Assembly (NCBI RefSeq): GCF_001310955.1
Contig: NZ_BAZX01000015.1
Location: forward strand, 35,554 to 99,553
Direction: 5' to 3'
Source of the DNA: Marinifilum fragile JCM 15579
GTDB lineage: Bacteria; Bacteroidota; Bacteroidia; Bacteroidales; Marinifilaceae
Length of the DNA: 64,000 bases
Shown piece after piece: positions 46,182-55,792 of the stretch. Each line of letters starts with the position of its first letter. The first letter of the stretch is position 1. Both the position numbers and the translations under genes were made by a program. The notes beneath the pieces were generated by a model. It saw only the letters and a list, made by a program, of their open reading frames with translations, had not been told where the DNA came from and did no database searches.

Positions 46182-46319
46182 GTCCATAATCGAAAATTAA
46201 GTGTGCGTAGGCGAACACTTGGCAGATTGAGTGTTGGTAGATATTAGCCAGTAAATGAACATTTTGATTGGAGTGGCATATTGATTGATAAACTAAGGCA
46301 TAACCTTAATCTACGTGTG

Positions 46320-48743
46320 ATGATTTTGAATTTTTTTAAGGTTGCATTTCGCAACATGAAGAAGTATAAGGGGTATTCCTTTATTAATGTTGTTGGTTTA
46401 GCTATTGGACTAGCTTGTGTATTTTTGATTTACTTGTTTGTTCAGGATGAACTAAGTTACGACAAGTTCTACTCTAAATCAGAAGATATTTACCGAGTTG
46501 CAACCAGAGCTAAAATGGGCGAAAGAGAATCAGATTATAACTCCATATGTGCTCCTTTTTCACCTGCAGCCAAGGCTGATTTTCCAGAAGTAAAGTATGC
46601 GGTTAGAACGGACTTTAGGAATAATGTTCTTTTCACATATGAAGACAAGCAGTTTGTAGAGAATAAATTATTGAGGACAGATTCTACCTTTTTTGAGGTG
46701 TTTGATCGACCATTTATTTATGGTGACCCAAAGACTGCATTGCATGGTTCTGGGAATATTGTTATTACAGAAACTACATCGAAAAAATATTTTGGCAATT
46801 CCAATCCATTAGGTAAGCTTATTAGAATGGGTGAAAAGACCCTTTACACGGTAACAGGTGTAGTAGAGGATGTGCCTGAAAATTCTCACTTTCATTACAA
46901 TTTGGTTTGTAATCTGAAATTAAGCGCTGAAGAAGCAGATAATTGGTTTAGTGATCATATGCAAGCCTATTTTTTACTGGAACCAGGAACAGATTACAAA
47001 GAACTTGAAGCAAAATTCAGAGATTTTACTTTGAAATATATGGGACCAAGACTTAAGAGTGTACTTGGTATTGATGTTTATGAATGGGAAAAATCAGGAA
47101 ATGAATTTAAATATTACCTGGAACCTCTTGAAAAGATTTACCTTCATTCTACTACAGATGGTCAAATAGAGCCAATTAGTGATATCAAATACATTTATAT
47201 CTTCTCGGCAATTGCATTTTTTATATTGCTATTGGCATGTGTAAACTTTTTAAACTTAACTACAGCTCGATCATTTACACGGGCCAATGAAGTTGGTGTT
47301 CGAAAGGTATTTGGAAGTAGTAGAGAGATGTTGATGCTGCAGTTTTATGCTGAAACATTGATCATGACTGTCTTTGCAGGAATATTGTCTTATTTTCTAA
47401 TTGAATTGATGTTGCCATCGTTTAATATGATTGCCAAAAAAAATATTTCCTCTTCATTATTGTGGCAATCAGATTACTTGGTGTTTGTGTTAGGCGTAAT
47501 AATATTTGTTGTCCTTTTTGCTGGGACATATACCGCACTTTCCTTATCGGGATTTAGAGTGATGAGTGTGTTGAGAGGAGAAGTAAGAAAAGGAAAGACT
47601 GGGAAAAGAATTAGAGCTTCGTTGGTGGTGTTCCAATTTACAGTTGCCATTGGAATATTAATTTCTGCATTTGTGATGAAAGAACAGGTTGATTTCATGC
47701 AAAATAAAAAGTTGGGATTTGAAAAGGAAAGAATCATGGTGGTAGATCGGGCATATAATTTTGATCCGGAAGAGAAGCAATCCATAAAAGAAATGCTTTT
47801 TAAATATTCTGGAGTTGAAAATGTTTCCTTTTCAGGAATGGTTCCTGGTCGTGGGACAAATGGTTGGGGGATGTATAGAGAAGGAGCTAGCAATGAGGAT
47901 ATGATCAATTTCCGTTTGATGCATGTAGATGAAAACTTTGTTGATTTGCTGGATTTAAAAATGAAGGACGGAAGAAAGTTCGATAAAGATAGGTTGGCCG
48001 ATACTTCTGTTTTTATTGCCAATGAGGCAGCAATACATGCTTTGGGCTATACCGATTGCCCTGTAGGAAGAAATGTATATCGTCCTAACTTCTCAGATAC
48101 TGGCCGTACACCAATCGAAATAATTGGAGTAGTGAAAAACTTTCATTTTGAATCGATGAGAGATAAGATTCTGCCAATGTTTTTGACTTATACGCCTCAA
48201 TATCATCAAAGATATATGTTGGTGAAACTGAAGCCCGATAATGTTATGGGAGGCATGAAAATGGTAAAGAAAATTTGGATGAAAATGACAAAAGGTGAAC
48301 CATTTGAGTATTTCTTTTTAGATGCAGATTTCAATACGCTGTTTAAAGGAGAAGTAAGAGTCGCTAATATTTTAACATCCTTTACCATTTTAGCGTTCAT
48401 CATTGCCTTACTAGGTTTGTTGGGCTTGGTTTCTTTCGAAATGCAACAACGGGTAAAAGAGATAGGAATTCGTAAAGTACTTGGTAGTACAGAAATGAAT
48501 TTAATTGTATTGTTGAGTAAGAACTTATGTGTAAGTGTAATTATTGCGAATGTGATTGCTTGGCCATTGAGTTTTTATGCAATGCAAAAGTGGTTGTCAA
48601 ACTTTGTGTATAGAATAGATTTTCCTTGGTACTATTTCCTAATTGCACTGGTTGTTTCCTTGCTATTGGCAATAGTAACTGTAAGTGGACATTCGGTAAA
48701 AGTTGCCAATGCAAATCCTATTAAATCGCTTCGATACGAATAA
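46320..48743 (+). CDS. FtsX/MacB-type ABC transporter permease
   Basis: About 807 residues from ATG 46320; the frame opens at 46281, but MILNFFKVAFRNMKKYKGYSFINVVGLAIGLA is the standard start. It has the duplicated FtsX layout: helix 1 (about 18-40), a MacB-type periplasmic domain, three helices near 290-420, a second periplasmic domain and a final three-helix set. GVRKVFGSSREMLMLQF and GIRKVLGSTEMNLIVLL are the conserved cytoplasmic coupling motifs. No ATPase gene is adjacent, so it must pair with one elsewhere, as many family copies in this phylum do. Substrate unknown. Confidence 0.93.
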   Translation: MILNFFKVAFRNMKKYKGYSFINVVGLAIGLACVFLIYLFVQDELSYDKFYSKSEDIYRVATRAKMGERESDYNSICAPFSPAAKADFPEVKYAVRTDFRNNVLFTYEDKQFVENKLLRTDSTFFEVFDRPFIYGDPKTALHGSGNIVITETTSKKYFGNSNPLGKLIRMGEKTLYTVTGVVEDVPENSHFHYNLVCNLKLSAEEADNWFSDHMQAYFLLEPGTDYKELEAKFRDFTLKYMGPRLKSVLGIDVYEWEKSGNEFKYYLEPLEKIYLHSTTDGQIEPISDIKYIYIFSAIAFFILLLACVNFLNLTTARSFTRANEVGVRKVFGSSREMLMLQFYAETLIMTVFAGILSYFLIELMLPSFNMIAKKNISSSLLWQSDYLVFVLGVIIFVVLFAGTYTALSLSGFRVMSVLRGEVRKGKTGKRIRASLVVFQFTVAIGILISAFVMKEQVDFMQNKKLGFEKERIMVVDRAYNFDPEEKQSIKEMLFKYSGVENVSFSGMVPGRGTNGWGMYREGASNEDMINFRLMHVDENFVDLLDLKMKDGRKFDKDRLADTSVFIANEAAIHALGYTDCPVGRNVYRPNFSDTGRTPIEIIGVVKNFHFESMRDKILPMFLTYTPQYHQRYMLVKLKPDNVMGGMKMVKKIWMKMTKGEPFEYFFLDADFNTLFKGEVRVANILTSFTILAFIIALLGLLGLVSFEMQQRVKEIGIRKVLGSTEMNLIVLLSKNLCVSVIIANVIAWPLSFYAMQKWLSNFVYRIDFPWYYFLIALVVSLLLAIVTVSGHSVKVANANPIKSLRYE

Positions 48744-48761
48744 TATGGAACCATAATTGAG

Positions 48762-48792
48762 AAGGGACTCTGATAGATAGAGTCCCTTTTTT
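48762..48792 (+). terminator. Terminator of the permease gene
   Basis: AAGGGACTCT / AGAGTCCCTT stem followed by T6. Confidence 0.88.
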
Positions 48793-48914
48793 AACCATTT
48801 GGTTAAAAAAAGAGAAAAATGTTTTGAACTGAATTTAAATACTCTATATTTGCATTAACTGTTTGGTTAAACCGAATAGTTAATTTTTAAATATGATATT
48901 AACCAAATGGTTAA
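48791..48914 (+). promoter_or_regulatory. Promoter and three operator palindromes of the TetR-controlled efflux operon
   Basis: Near-consensus promoter: TTTG at 48823-48826, 18 bp, TATATTTG at 48845-48852. Three palindromes of one theme surround it: TTAACCATTTGGTTAA (48791-48806), a 25-bp AACTGTTTGGTT-A-AACCGAATAGTT (48857-48881) at the expected start point, and TTAACCAAATGGTTAA (48899-48914) in the leader. Symmetric AACCA/TGGTT half sites suit a TetR dimer; the adjacent TetR is the natural candidate. Confidence 0.8.
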
Positions 48915-48926
48915 AAAGATATATAG

Positions 48927-49535
48927 ATGAAAGAAAAGTCGGAAGAAACACAAAAGCAGATTTTAGATGCAGCAAAGAAAATATTTGCAGCAAAAGGCCT
49001 GACAGGGGCCAGAATGCAGGAAATTGCTGACGAAGCAGGAATCAATAAAGCACTCTTGCATTATTATTATCGAAACAAGGAAAAATTGTTTGAACAGGTT
49101 TTTGAAGAAGCAACTATAAAACTATTAGGTCCGGTAGCTTCATTTTTAGCAGATGACTCGGAACTTTTTACAAAAATCAGGAACCTGTGTCACCATTATT
49201 ATTCAGTATTAATTGAATATCCATTTATTCCCAATTTTGTTTTAAATGAGGCCAGTGTTAATCCTGAGCGCTTCTTTCGTTTAATTCGTTTTGAAGGAGT
49301 AATAGAGGCAAAAGAAAAAACAAAACAGCAAGTAGAGCAATGTATAAAAGATGGTATTATCCGGCCGATTGATCCCCGCGAATTAATTTGGAATATTTTG
49401 AGCTTATGCATCTTTCCAATCATAAGCCGTCCGGTTGCTGGTAAACTTTTGTATGCTAATGAGAATGTGCAGGAAATATTAGAACAAAGGGCCGATAAGG
49501 TTGCCGATTTTGTGATACAGTCTATTAAAAAATAA
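48927..49535 (+). CDS. TetR/AcrR-family transcriptional regulator
   Basis: 202 residues. The N-terminal helix-turn-helix is ILDAAKKIFAAKGLTGARMQEIADEAGINKALLHYYYRNKEKLFEQVF; the C-terminal ligand domain is unassigned. First gene of an efflux operon (TolC, HlyD, two ATPases, two permeases), 4 bp before the TolC gene. E. coli CecR (YbiH) controls the same set (ybhGFSR), so this is likely a functional counterpart, though the inducing drug cannot be read from sequence. Confidence 0.93.
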   Translation: MKEKSEETQKQILDAAKKIFAAKGLTGARMQEIADEAGINKALLHYYYRNKEKLFEQVFEEATIKLLGPVASFLADDSELFTKIRNLCHHYYSVLIEYPFIPNFVLNEASVNPERFFRLIRFEGVIEAKEKTKQQVEQCIKDGIIRPIDPRELIWNILSLCIFPIISRPVAGKLLYANENVQEILEQRADKVADFVIQSIKK

Positions 49536-49539
49536 GATT

Positions 49540-50841
49540 ATGAGTGGAACGCTGATTAGAAATACCTGTATGCTATTGCTGATTTTTGTTAGTGTGGTGC
49601 ATACAAGCTTCGGACAGGAAGCGGTGCTGAGTTTAGAGCAAATTCAGATGGAAGTGCAAAAAAACTATCCTTTGGTAAAGGGGAAAGAACTTTTGCAGAG
49701 GCAAAACGATTTAAATCTTGAGAATATAAGAACGAATTATCTGCCACAACTGTATGCAAACGGTAAAATGAGTTACCAATCTGATGTAACAAGCAGTCCA
49801 TTATCGGGAACAAATTCATTCGGAGCACCGAAAGATCAATATTCCCTAAATCTGGATGTTGAGCAATTAATTTATAATGGAGGAAGAACAAAAAGTCAAA
49901 TGAAGCTCAATGAAATTTCTACAGAAATTGATATTCAGAATGTTGAGGTTAAGATGTTTGCATTAAGAGAACGAGTGAATGATGCCTTTTTTAGTATTCT
50001 ATTGTTGCGACAGAGCAAGTCAATTTTAAAGGAGAAGAAGAAAACAGTTTTGGCTAGTTTGCATCAGGTTTCTTCAGCGGTGAAAAGTGGAATGATGGCT
50101 GTAGCCAATCAAAAAGTTCTGGAATCTGAGGTTTTGCTAATAAATCAGCAAATGGAAGAGCTAGATGCCGCAGAAAAATCGGCCTTTGAAAGCTTGGCTG
50201 AATTAATGAATCGTGCTTCAGAATTTGATATCCAAAATAATAGTTCTGAGGTGGATAATGTGAAACAACTAATTAAGTATGATGATCTGAACGAAAGGCC
50301 AGAATACAAATTGTATTCGGACCAAAGACTTTTGCTGGATGAAAAAATAGAGCTTGAAAAGAAGAACAGAATGCCAATAATTACTGCCTTTGGACAATTT
50401 GGGTACGGTCAGCCTGGCTACAACCAGCTTAGCGACGAGTTTGATTCTTATTATATGTTAGGCGCAAGACTTAGCTGGAATATTTTTGATTGGAAAGCAA
50501 GTAGACGGAATCAACGCAAATTCAATATTCAAAAAGAAATAATTGATACCCAAGAATCTAGCTTTAAGAAAAATCAACTTGTTGATTTGAAAAAGGAACT
50601 CAATAATATTTCAAAATTTGAGATTCTGATTAGTAAGGATGATGCCATTGTGGAATTAAAAGAAGAGGTGGTAAGAAGTTCAGAGTCACAATTGGAAAAT
50701 GGCATCATCACATCAAGCGATTATTTGGAAGAATTAAATAAAGAAGTGCAGGCGAAATTGAATAGGGAGTATCATCAAATTCAACTAAGCCAGTCCATTG
50801 CTGAATACAAAAGAATATTAGGAAAAACAGAAATAAGATAG
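49540..50841 (+). CDS. TolC-family outer membrane efflux channel
   Basis: 433 residues with a signal peptide (cleavage near SFGQ, about 24). Two duplicated coiled-coil halves follow with the TolC pattern: LSLEQIQMEVQKNYPLVKGKELL, LNLDVEQLIYNGGRTKSQM, LGARLSWNIFDWKASRRNQRK and NGIITSSDYLEELNKEVQAKLN. It forms the exit duct of the tripartite pump. Starts 4 bp after the TetR stop and ends 2 bp before the HlyD gene. Confidence 0.93.
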   Translation: MSGTLIRNTCMLLLIFVSVVHTSFGQEAVLSLEQIQMEVQKNYPLVKGKELLQRQNDLNLENIRTNYLPQLYANGKMSYQSDVTSSPLSGTNSFGAPKDQYSLNLDVEQLIYNGGRTKSQMKLNEISTEIDIQNVEVKMFALRERVNDAFFSILLLRQSKSILKEKKKTVLASLHQVSSAVKSGMMAVANQKVLESEVLLINQQMEELDAAEKSAFESLAELMNRASEFDIQNNSSEVDNVKQLIKYDDLNERPEYKLYSDQRLLLDEKIELEKKNRMPIITAFGQFGYGQPGYNQLSDEFDSYYMLGARLSWNIFDWKASRRNQRKFNIQKEIIDTQESSFKKNQLVDLKKELNNISKFEILISKDDAIVELKEEVVRSSESQLENGIITSSDYLEELNKEVQAKLNREYHQIQLSQSIAEYKRILGKTEIR

Positions 50842-50843
50842 AA

Positions 50844-51728
50844 ATGAGACAAATGAAATTATATATCGGATTGATGCTTGCCGTGTTGGCGAGTGCTTGT
50901 AACAATGGAGATCAGCTATCGGATGCATATGGTAATTTTGAAGCTGTAGATTATACTATTTCTTCAGAGAATTCAGGGAAAATAATGGCTTTGGATCTTA
51001 AAGAAGGAGATGTGTTTCAGAAAACGAGTTTGGTTGGATACATTGATACTACACAACTGTATCTGAAAAAAGAGCAACTTAAAGCACAGCGTAAGTCAAT
51101 AGCAGCTGGAATTCAAAATATCATATCTAGAATTGATGTTTATAAGGAACAGTTGGTTTTATTGCAAAAAGACAAGCAGCGAATTGATAAAATGTTTGCC
51201 GACAAGGCCGTTTCGATTAAAGAAGTAGATGATATCAACGGTAACATTCAGGTTGTTGAAAAGCAAATAAAATCGGTGCAAACCGAGAATGCTAAGGTGT
51301 TGGGAAGTATTGAAAGTTTGGATAAACAAGTAGAGTCGATTAATGATTTGATTGAGAAGAGTAAAATAATGGTGCCGAAGGCTGCTACAGTACTTGAGAA
51401 ATATAAGGAACCATTCGAAATGGTAAATACTGGAACTCCACTGTTCAAGTTGGCAGATTTAAGGTCCTTGGATTTGAGAGTTTACATTTCAGGAGATCAG
51501 CTTCCCAGCGTAAGAATTGGTCAAAAAGTGAAGGTGATAATTGATAAAAATGCCGAAGAAAATGAAAGCTTGGAAGGGGCAATAACCTGGATATCATCTC
51601 AATCAGAATTCACGCCAAAAATTATTCAAACTAAAAAAGAGAGGGTGAAATTGGTTTATGCTTTAAAAGTAAGAGTTGTAAACGATGGCCGACTGAAGAT
51701 TGGTATGCCCGGAGAAATTAGATTCTAA
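50844..51728 (+). CDS. HlyD/YbhG-type periplasmic adaptor, lipoprotein
   Basis: 294 residues with lipobox LASAC (Cys19), so anchored in the inner membrane. A biotinyl-lipoyl-like half precedes a helical hairpin of about 120 residues (KKEQLKAQRKSIAAG and VEKQIKSVQTENAKV); PLFKLADLRSLDLRVYISGDQLPSVRIGQKVKV is the membrane-fusion signature. It couples the TolC channel to the ABC permeases. Tightly packed between TolC and the first ATPase gene. Confidence 0.92.
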   Translation: MRQMKLYIGLMLAVLASACNNGDQLSDAYGNFEAVDYTISSENSGKIMALDLKEGDVFQKTSLVGYIDTTQLYLKKEQLKAQRKSIAAGIQNIISRIDVYKEQLVLLQKDKQRIDKMFADKAVSIKEVDDINGNIQVVEKQIKSVQTENAKVLGSIESLDKQVESINDLIEKSKIMVPKAATVLEKYKEPFEMVNTGTPLFKLADLRSLDLRVYISGDQLPSVRIGQKVKVIIDKNAEENESLEGAITWISSQSEFTPKIIQTKKERVKLVYALKVRVVNDGRLKIGMPGEIRF

Positions 51729-51734
51729 TTGATT

Positions 51735-52661
51735 ATGAATGCAGGTATTAGAATAGAAAACCTATCCAAAAAATACGGAAATGTTCAGGCGCTTAAGAGC
51801 ATTAATTTGGATATAAATTCGGGAGAACTATTTGGACTGATTGGACCGGATGGCGCGGGGAAAACAACTCTTTTTAGATTGCTTGCAACTCTATTGTTAC
51901 CAGATGTAGGGAGTGCACAAATGTGCGATATTGACATTGTGGGAGGATACAAACAAATAAGAAACTTACTGGGGTATATGCCTGGGAAATTCTCTTTGTA
52001 TCAGGATTTAAGTGTAATCGAAAATCTTGAGTTTTTTGCCACGGTATTTGACACGCGAATCGAAGATAATATGGATATGATTCATGATATTTGGGTACAA
52101 ATAGAACCATTCAAAGATCGCTTGGCAGGCAACCTTTCGGGAGGAATGAAACAGAAACTGGCACTGTGTTGTGCACTAATTCATCAACCCAAGGTGCTTT
52201 TGCTGGATGAGCCAACCACTGGAGTTGATGCAGTCTCGAGAAGTGAATTCTGGCAGATGCTAAAGAGTTTAAAATCAAAAGGAATTACCATTGTAGTTGC
52301 AACGCCTTATATGGATGAAGCAAACTTGTGTGAAAGAGTCGCCTTGATTAAAGATGGTGAAATTTTGCAAGTGAATACACCACAGGAAATTGTTGGACAG
52401 TTCGAGAGAAATTTATATACCATAAAAAGTGAGGACAATTACCAAAGTTTACTCGATTTAAGGGAGTTTGAATTTACAAACTCGGTATTTCTATTCGGTC
52501 AAAGCTTGCACTACACCGATGTACGAAAAGAATTTTCATTGGAAGAAGTCAATTCCTATCTCAAACATAAAGGCCGATTACATTTGGAAATAGAGCAAAT
52601 AAAGCCGGGAATTGAAGATTGTTTTATGGCATTAAGCACAAAAAACGATGGACATGAATAG
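51735..52661 (+). CDS. ABC transporter ATPase 1 of the efflux pump (YbhF N-half-like)
   Basis: About 308 residues from ATG 51735 (a TTG two codons earlier is possible). Walker A GPDGAGKTT near 38-46, with Asp replacing the usual Asn, as seen in the first domain of YbhF. Signature LSGGMKQKLALCCAL, Walker B VLLLDEPTTGVD, switch VVATPYMDEA with Pro for the usual His. The C-terminal extension of 80 residues resembles DrrA. It overlaps the next ATPase by 14 bp; the two correspond to the fused halves of E. coli YbhF. Confidence 0.92.
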   Translation: MNAGIRIENLSKKYGNVQALKSINLDINSGELFGLIGPDGAGKTTLFRLLATLLLPDVGSAQMCDIDIVGGYKQIRNLLGYMPGKFSLYQDLSVIENLEFFATVFDTRIEDNMDMIHDIWVQIEPFKDRLAGNLSGGMKQKLALCCALIHQPKVLLLDEPTTGVDAVSRSEFWQMLKSLKSKGITIVVATPYMDEANLCERVALIKDGEILQVNTPQEIVGQFERNLYTIKSEDNYQSLLDLREFEFTNSVFLFGQSLHYTDVRKEFSLEEVNSYLKHKGRLHLEIEQIKPGIEDCFMALSTKNDGHE

Positions 52662-53400
52662 CGATGTTAAGGTGATAAAGGTTAAAAATCTTTGTAAGAA
52701 ATTTGGCGATTTTACTGCAAATGACAATTTGTCTTTCGAGGTTTCTAAAGGTGAGATTTTTGGTTTTTTAGGAGCAAATGGTGCGGGTAAAACTACAGCC
52801 ATTAAAATATTATGCGGATTGTCTTATCCTAGCTCAGGAGAAATTAGCGTTGCTGGTTTTGATGTGTACAAACAACGCGAGCAATTGAAGAGAAACATTG
52901 GTTACATGAGCCAAAAATTTTCGCTTTACGAAGACTTAACCGTTTTCGAAAATATCAGATTTTATGGAGGGATTTATGGTTTATCAAAGGAAGTAATTCA
53001 TAGCAAAGCTGATGATTTGTTGAAGAAATTGGATTTGCAGCATGCACGAAATAAGCGCATCAGTTCATTGCCTCTTGGATGGAAGCAAAAGTTGGCATTT
53101 TCAGTTGCTATTTTTCACGATCCCGAAATTGTATTTCTGGATGAACCAACAGGAGGAGTTGATCCTGTTACAAGAAGGCAGTTTTGGGATCTAATTTATG
53201 AGGCTTCGCGACAGGGAATTACAATTTTTGTAACTACCCATTATATGGATGAAGCTGAATATTGCGATAGGGTATCGATAATGGTGGATGGAAAAATAGA
53301 AGCATTGGACACGCCAGCCAAATTGAAGGAAGATTTTAATGCTGAGGATATGGATCAAGTGTTTTTGGCTTTGGCTCGAAAGGCTATAAACATAGAGTAG
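52648..53400 (+). CDS. ABC transporter ATPase 2 of the efflux pump (YbhF C-half-like)
   Basis: 250 residues. Walker A GANGAGKTT, degenerate signature LPLGWKQKLAFSVAI in place of LSGGQ, Walker B IVFLDEPTGGVDP, and an intact switch His in FVTTHYMDEAEYCDR. Together with ATPase 1, it suggests a heterodimer with one canonical and one degenerate ATP site, as in YbhF. It overlaps the upstream gene by 14 bp; 44 bp to the first permease. Confidence 0.92.
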   Translation: MDMNSDVKVIKVKNLCKKFGDFTANDNLSFEVSKGEIFGFLGANGAGKTTAIKILCGLSYPSSGEISVAGFDVYKQREQLKRNIGYMSQKFSLYEDLTVFENIRFYGGIYGLSKEVIHSKADDLLKKLDLQHARNKRISSLPLGWKQKLAFSVAIFHDPEIVFLDEPTGGVDPVTRRQFWDLIYEASRQGITIFVTTHYMDEAEYCDRVSIMVDGKIEALDTPAKLKEDFNAEDMDQVFLALARKAINIE

Positions 53401-53444
53401 ATTAAAAACTAGAGGTGATAAAACCGCAAGAAAATTAGTAACAG

Positions 53445-54551
53445 ATGAATCGATTTTTCGGATTTTTAAAAAAAGAGTTCTATCATATTTTCCGCGATAA
53501 GCGGTCTATGCTTATTCTGTTTGGAATGCCTATCGTGCAAATCATGCTTTTCGGATATGTAATTAATACAGACTTAAAGGATGTGAAAATGGCCGTTCTC
53601 GATCATTCCAAGGATGAATATACAGCTGAAATGATCAACAAAATTACATCTTCGGGCTATTTTCAATTAATAGATAATTTGGAATCTATTGATGAGGCAG
53701 ACGCTGTTTTCAGAAAGGGAGATGTGAAATTAATTTTAGTATTTGAACCAGATTTTGGGAAGAAATTAATTAAAGACTCGAAAGGGAGCATTCAAATTTT
53801 AACTGATGCTTCCGATCCCAATATGGCTAATTTGGAGGTTAGTTATTTGCAAGGGATTCTGCAGAACTACAATATTGAAATTAATAAAGAAAAGCAGATG
53901 GGCACTGCCATTCAGGCAAAATCAAGAATGTATTTTAATTCGAACTTGGAAAGTGTTTTTATGTTTGTACCAGGAATTATGGCTACCATATTAATGTTGG
54001 TTTCAGCCATGATGACTTCTATTTCCATTGCTCGAGAGAAAGAATTGGGTACCATGGAAATATTGCTGGTCTCGCCCTTAAATCCGTTGCAAATTATACT
54101 CGGAAAAGTAACCCCTTATCTGGCCTTGTCATTTATTAACGCATTGGTAATTGTTGGTATGGGTTACTTTGTATTTGGGGTACCGGTTTTAGGAAGCTTT
54201 GTTCTTTTGATGGCAGAAAGCATTTTGTTTATTTTCTTGGCACTTTCCATAGGGATTTTTATTTCTACGGTAGCCAAAAGTCAGCAGGTTGCAATGATGC
54301 TTTCTATGTTTGTCCTTATGTTGCCAACCATAATTCTTTCTGGTTTTATATTCCCTATTAGAAATATGCCGTTACCATTACAGGTTATCAGCAATATTAT
54401 ACCACCCAAATGGTTTATTGTGATTCTTAAAAATATTATGCTTAAAGGTGTTGGGTTTGAATATGTATGGAAGGAAACACTGATTTTATTAGCAATGACA
54501 ATGGGATTTATTGGATTAAGTCTTAAGAAATTTAAAATCAGATTACAATAA
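53445..54551 (+). CDS. ABC-2 type permease 1 (YbhS-like)
   Basis: 368 residues: one N-terminal helix (about 22-40, SMLILFGMPIVQIMLFGYVI), a periplasmic domain (about 45-165) and five C-terminal helices with the motif MTSISIAREKELGTMEILLVSPLNPLQIILGKVTPYL. The start FFGFLKKEFYHIFRDKRSM is typical of the ABC2_membrane_3 group. Forms the membrane pore with permease 2. Third operon component after the two ATPases. Confidence 0.93.
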   Translation: MNRFFGFLKKEFYHIFRDKRSMLILFGMPIVQIMLFGYVINTDLKDVKMAVLDHSKDEYTAEMINKITSSGYFQLIDNLESIDEADAVFRKGDVKLILVFEPDFGKKLIKDSKGSIQILTDASDPNMANLEVSYLQGILQNYNIEINKEKQMGTAIQAKSRMYFNSNLESVFMFVPGIMATILMLVSAMMTSISIAREKELGTMEILLVSPLNPLQIILGKVTPYLALSFINALVIVGMGYFVFGVPVLGSFVLLMAESILFIFLALSIGIFISTVAKSQQVAMMLSMFVLMLPTIILSGFIFPIRNMPLPLQVISNIIPPKWFIVILKNIMLKGVGFEYVWKETLILLAMTMGFIGLSLKKFKIRLQ

Positions 54552-54568
54552 TGACGAAATAAGAAGTT

Positions 54569-55687
54569 ATGCGAATATTAAAATATCTATTACAGAAAGA
54601 GTTTTTGCAGATTTTTCGCAACAAGAGCATGTTGCCAATCATCTTTGCAATGCCAATTTTACAACTTTGTGTTTTGTCTTTTGCTGCAACATACGATATG
54701 AAGAACACGAATCTTTATATTGTGGACAAAGATCTTTCAAGTCATTCCCGAGAGTTGATATCCAAGTTTAACGGATCACCTTTTTTTACGGTAAAGGAAA
54801 TAGGATTTTCGGTGGAAGAAGCCGAAAAGGAGATCTACAAAGATAAAATTGACGCTATTCTTGTATTTAATGATGATTTTGGAAAATCCGTTGATTTGAA
54901 AAATGGAGCTTCGATTCAGGTATTGATAAATGCAATTAATGCAAGTTCGGCGGGTTTGTATAATGCTTATATCTCCTCAGTAATTCAGGACTATAATCGT
55001 AATGTAAGTGCAAGTATCAAAGAAGTAAACACCGGAACACCTGTTCATATTGTGGAGTCAAGCTATTTACACCAGTTTAATCCTGAAATGAAATACATAC
55101 CATATATGTTACCAGGTTTGCTAGTGCTTTTGGTTACGGTTATTGGCTTGTTTCTATCGGCAATGAATGTGGTAAGGGAAAAGGAAATTGGCACCATAGA
55201 ACAGATCAATGTAACACCAATTAAGAAATATCAGTTTTTACTCGCCAAATTGATACCATTTTTGCTAATTGGTTTTATTGAGCTTGGTATTGGATTGCTA
55301 ATTGCAGCATTTTTATTTAAGATTCCATTTTTAGGATCGGTATGGCTCATTTATTTGGTGGCTTTTGTTTACCTGATTGGCATCTTGGGGTTTGGACTTT
55401 TGATTTCAACTCAAACCAATACACAACAGCAGGCTATGTTTATTGCGTGGTTCTTTATGGTTATATTTTTATTGATGAGTGGTTTGTTTACTCCAGTTGA
55501 GAGTATGCCTGATTGGGGCCAGAAACTCAATTATTTTAACCCGATTGCATATTTTATTAAAATTATTCGAATGATATTATTGAAAGGGTCAGGTTTTATG
55601 GATATTATAAAAGAAGTTTTAATATTGGGAATATTTGCAATTGTATCGGTTAGTATTGCTGTTAACAGGTACAGAAAGGTTGCCTAG
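54569..55687 (+). CDS. ABC-2 type permease 2 (YbhR-like)
   Basis: 372 residues of the same layout as permease 1: KYLLQKEFLQIFRNKSMLPIIFAMPILQLCVLSF at the start, a periplasmic domain, then MNVVREKEIGTIEQINVTPIKKYQFLLAKLIPFL and helices near 175-365. It ends the operon TetR-TolC-HlyD-ATPase-ATPase-permease-permease. No clear terminator follows in the 105 bp before the channel gene. Confidence 0.92.
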   Translation: MRILKYLLQKEFLQIFRNKSMLPIIFAMPILQLCVLSFAATYDMKNTNLYIVDKDLSSHSRELISKFNGSPFFTVKEIGFSVEEAEKEIYKDKIDAILVFNDDFGKSVDLKNGASIQVLINAINASSAGLYNAYISSVIQDYNRNVSASIKEVNTGTPVHIVESSYLHQFNPEMKYIPYMLPGLLVLLVTVIGLFLSAMNVVREKEIGTIEQINVTPIKKYQFLLAKLIPFLLIGFIELGIGLLIAAFLFKIPFLGSVWLIYLVAFVYLIGILGFGLLISTQTNTQQQAMFIAWFFMVIFLLMSGLFTPVESMPDWGQKLNYFNPIAYFIKIIRMILLKGSGFMDIIKEVLILGIFAIVSVSIAVNRYRKVA

Positions 55688-55792
55688 TTTCTATTGAAAC
55701 TAAAAGCAGTTTACCGATAAATATAGAGCTTTTGTCTATTTTTATTGGAGCAATCGATAAGATTCAATTTATTTTGAAGAACTCTAATCCAA

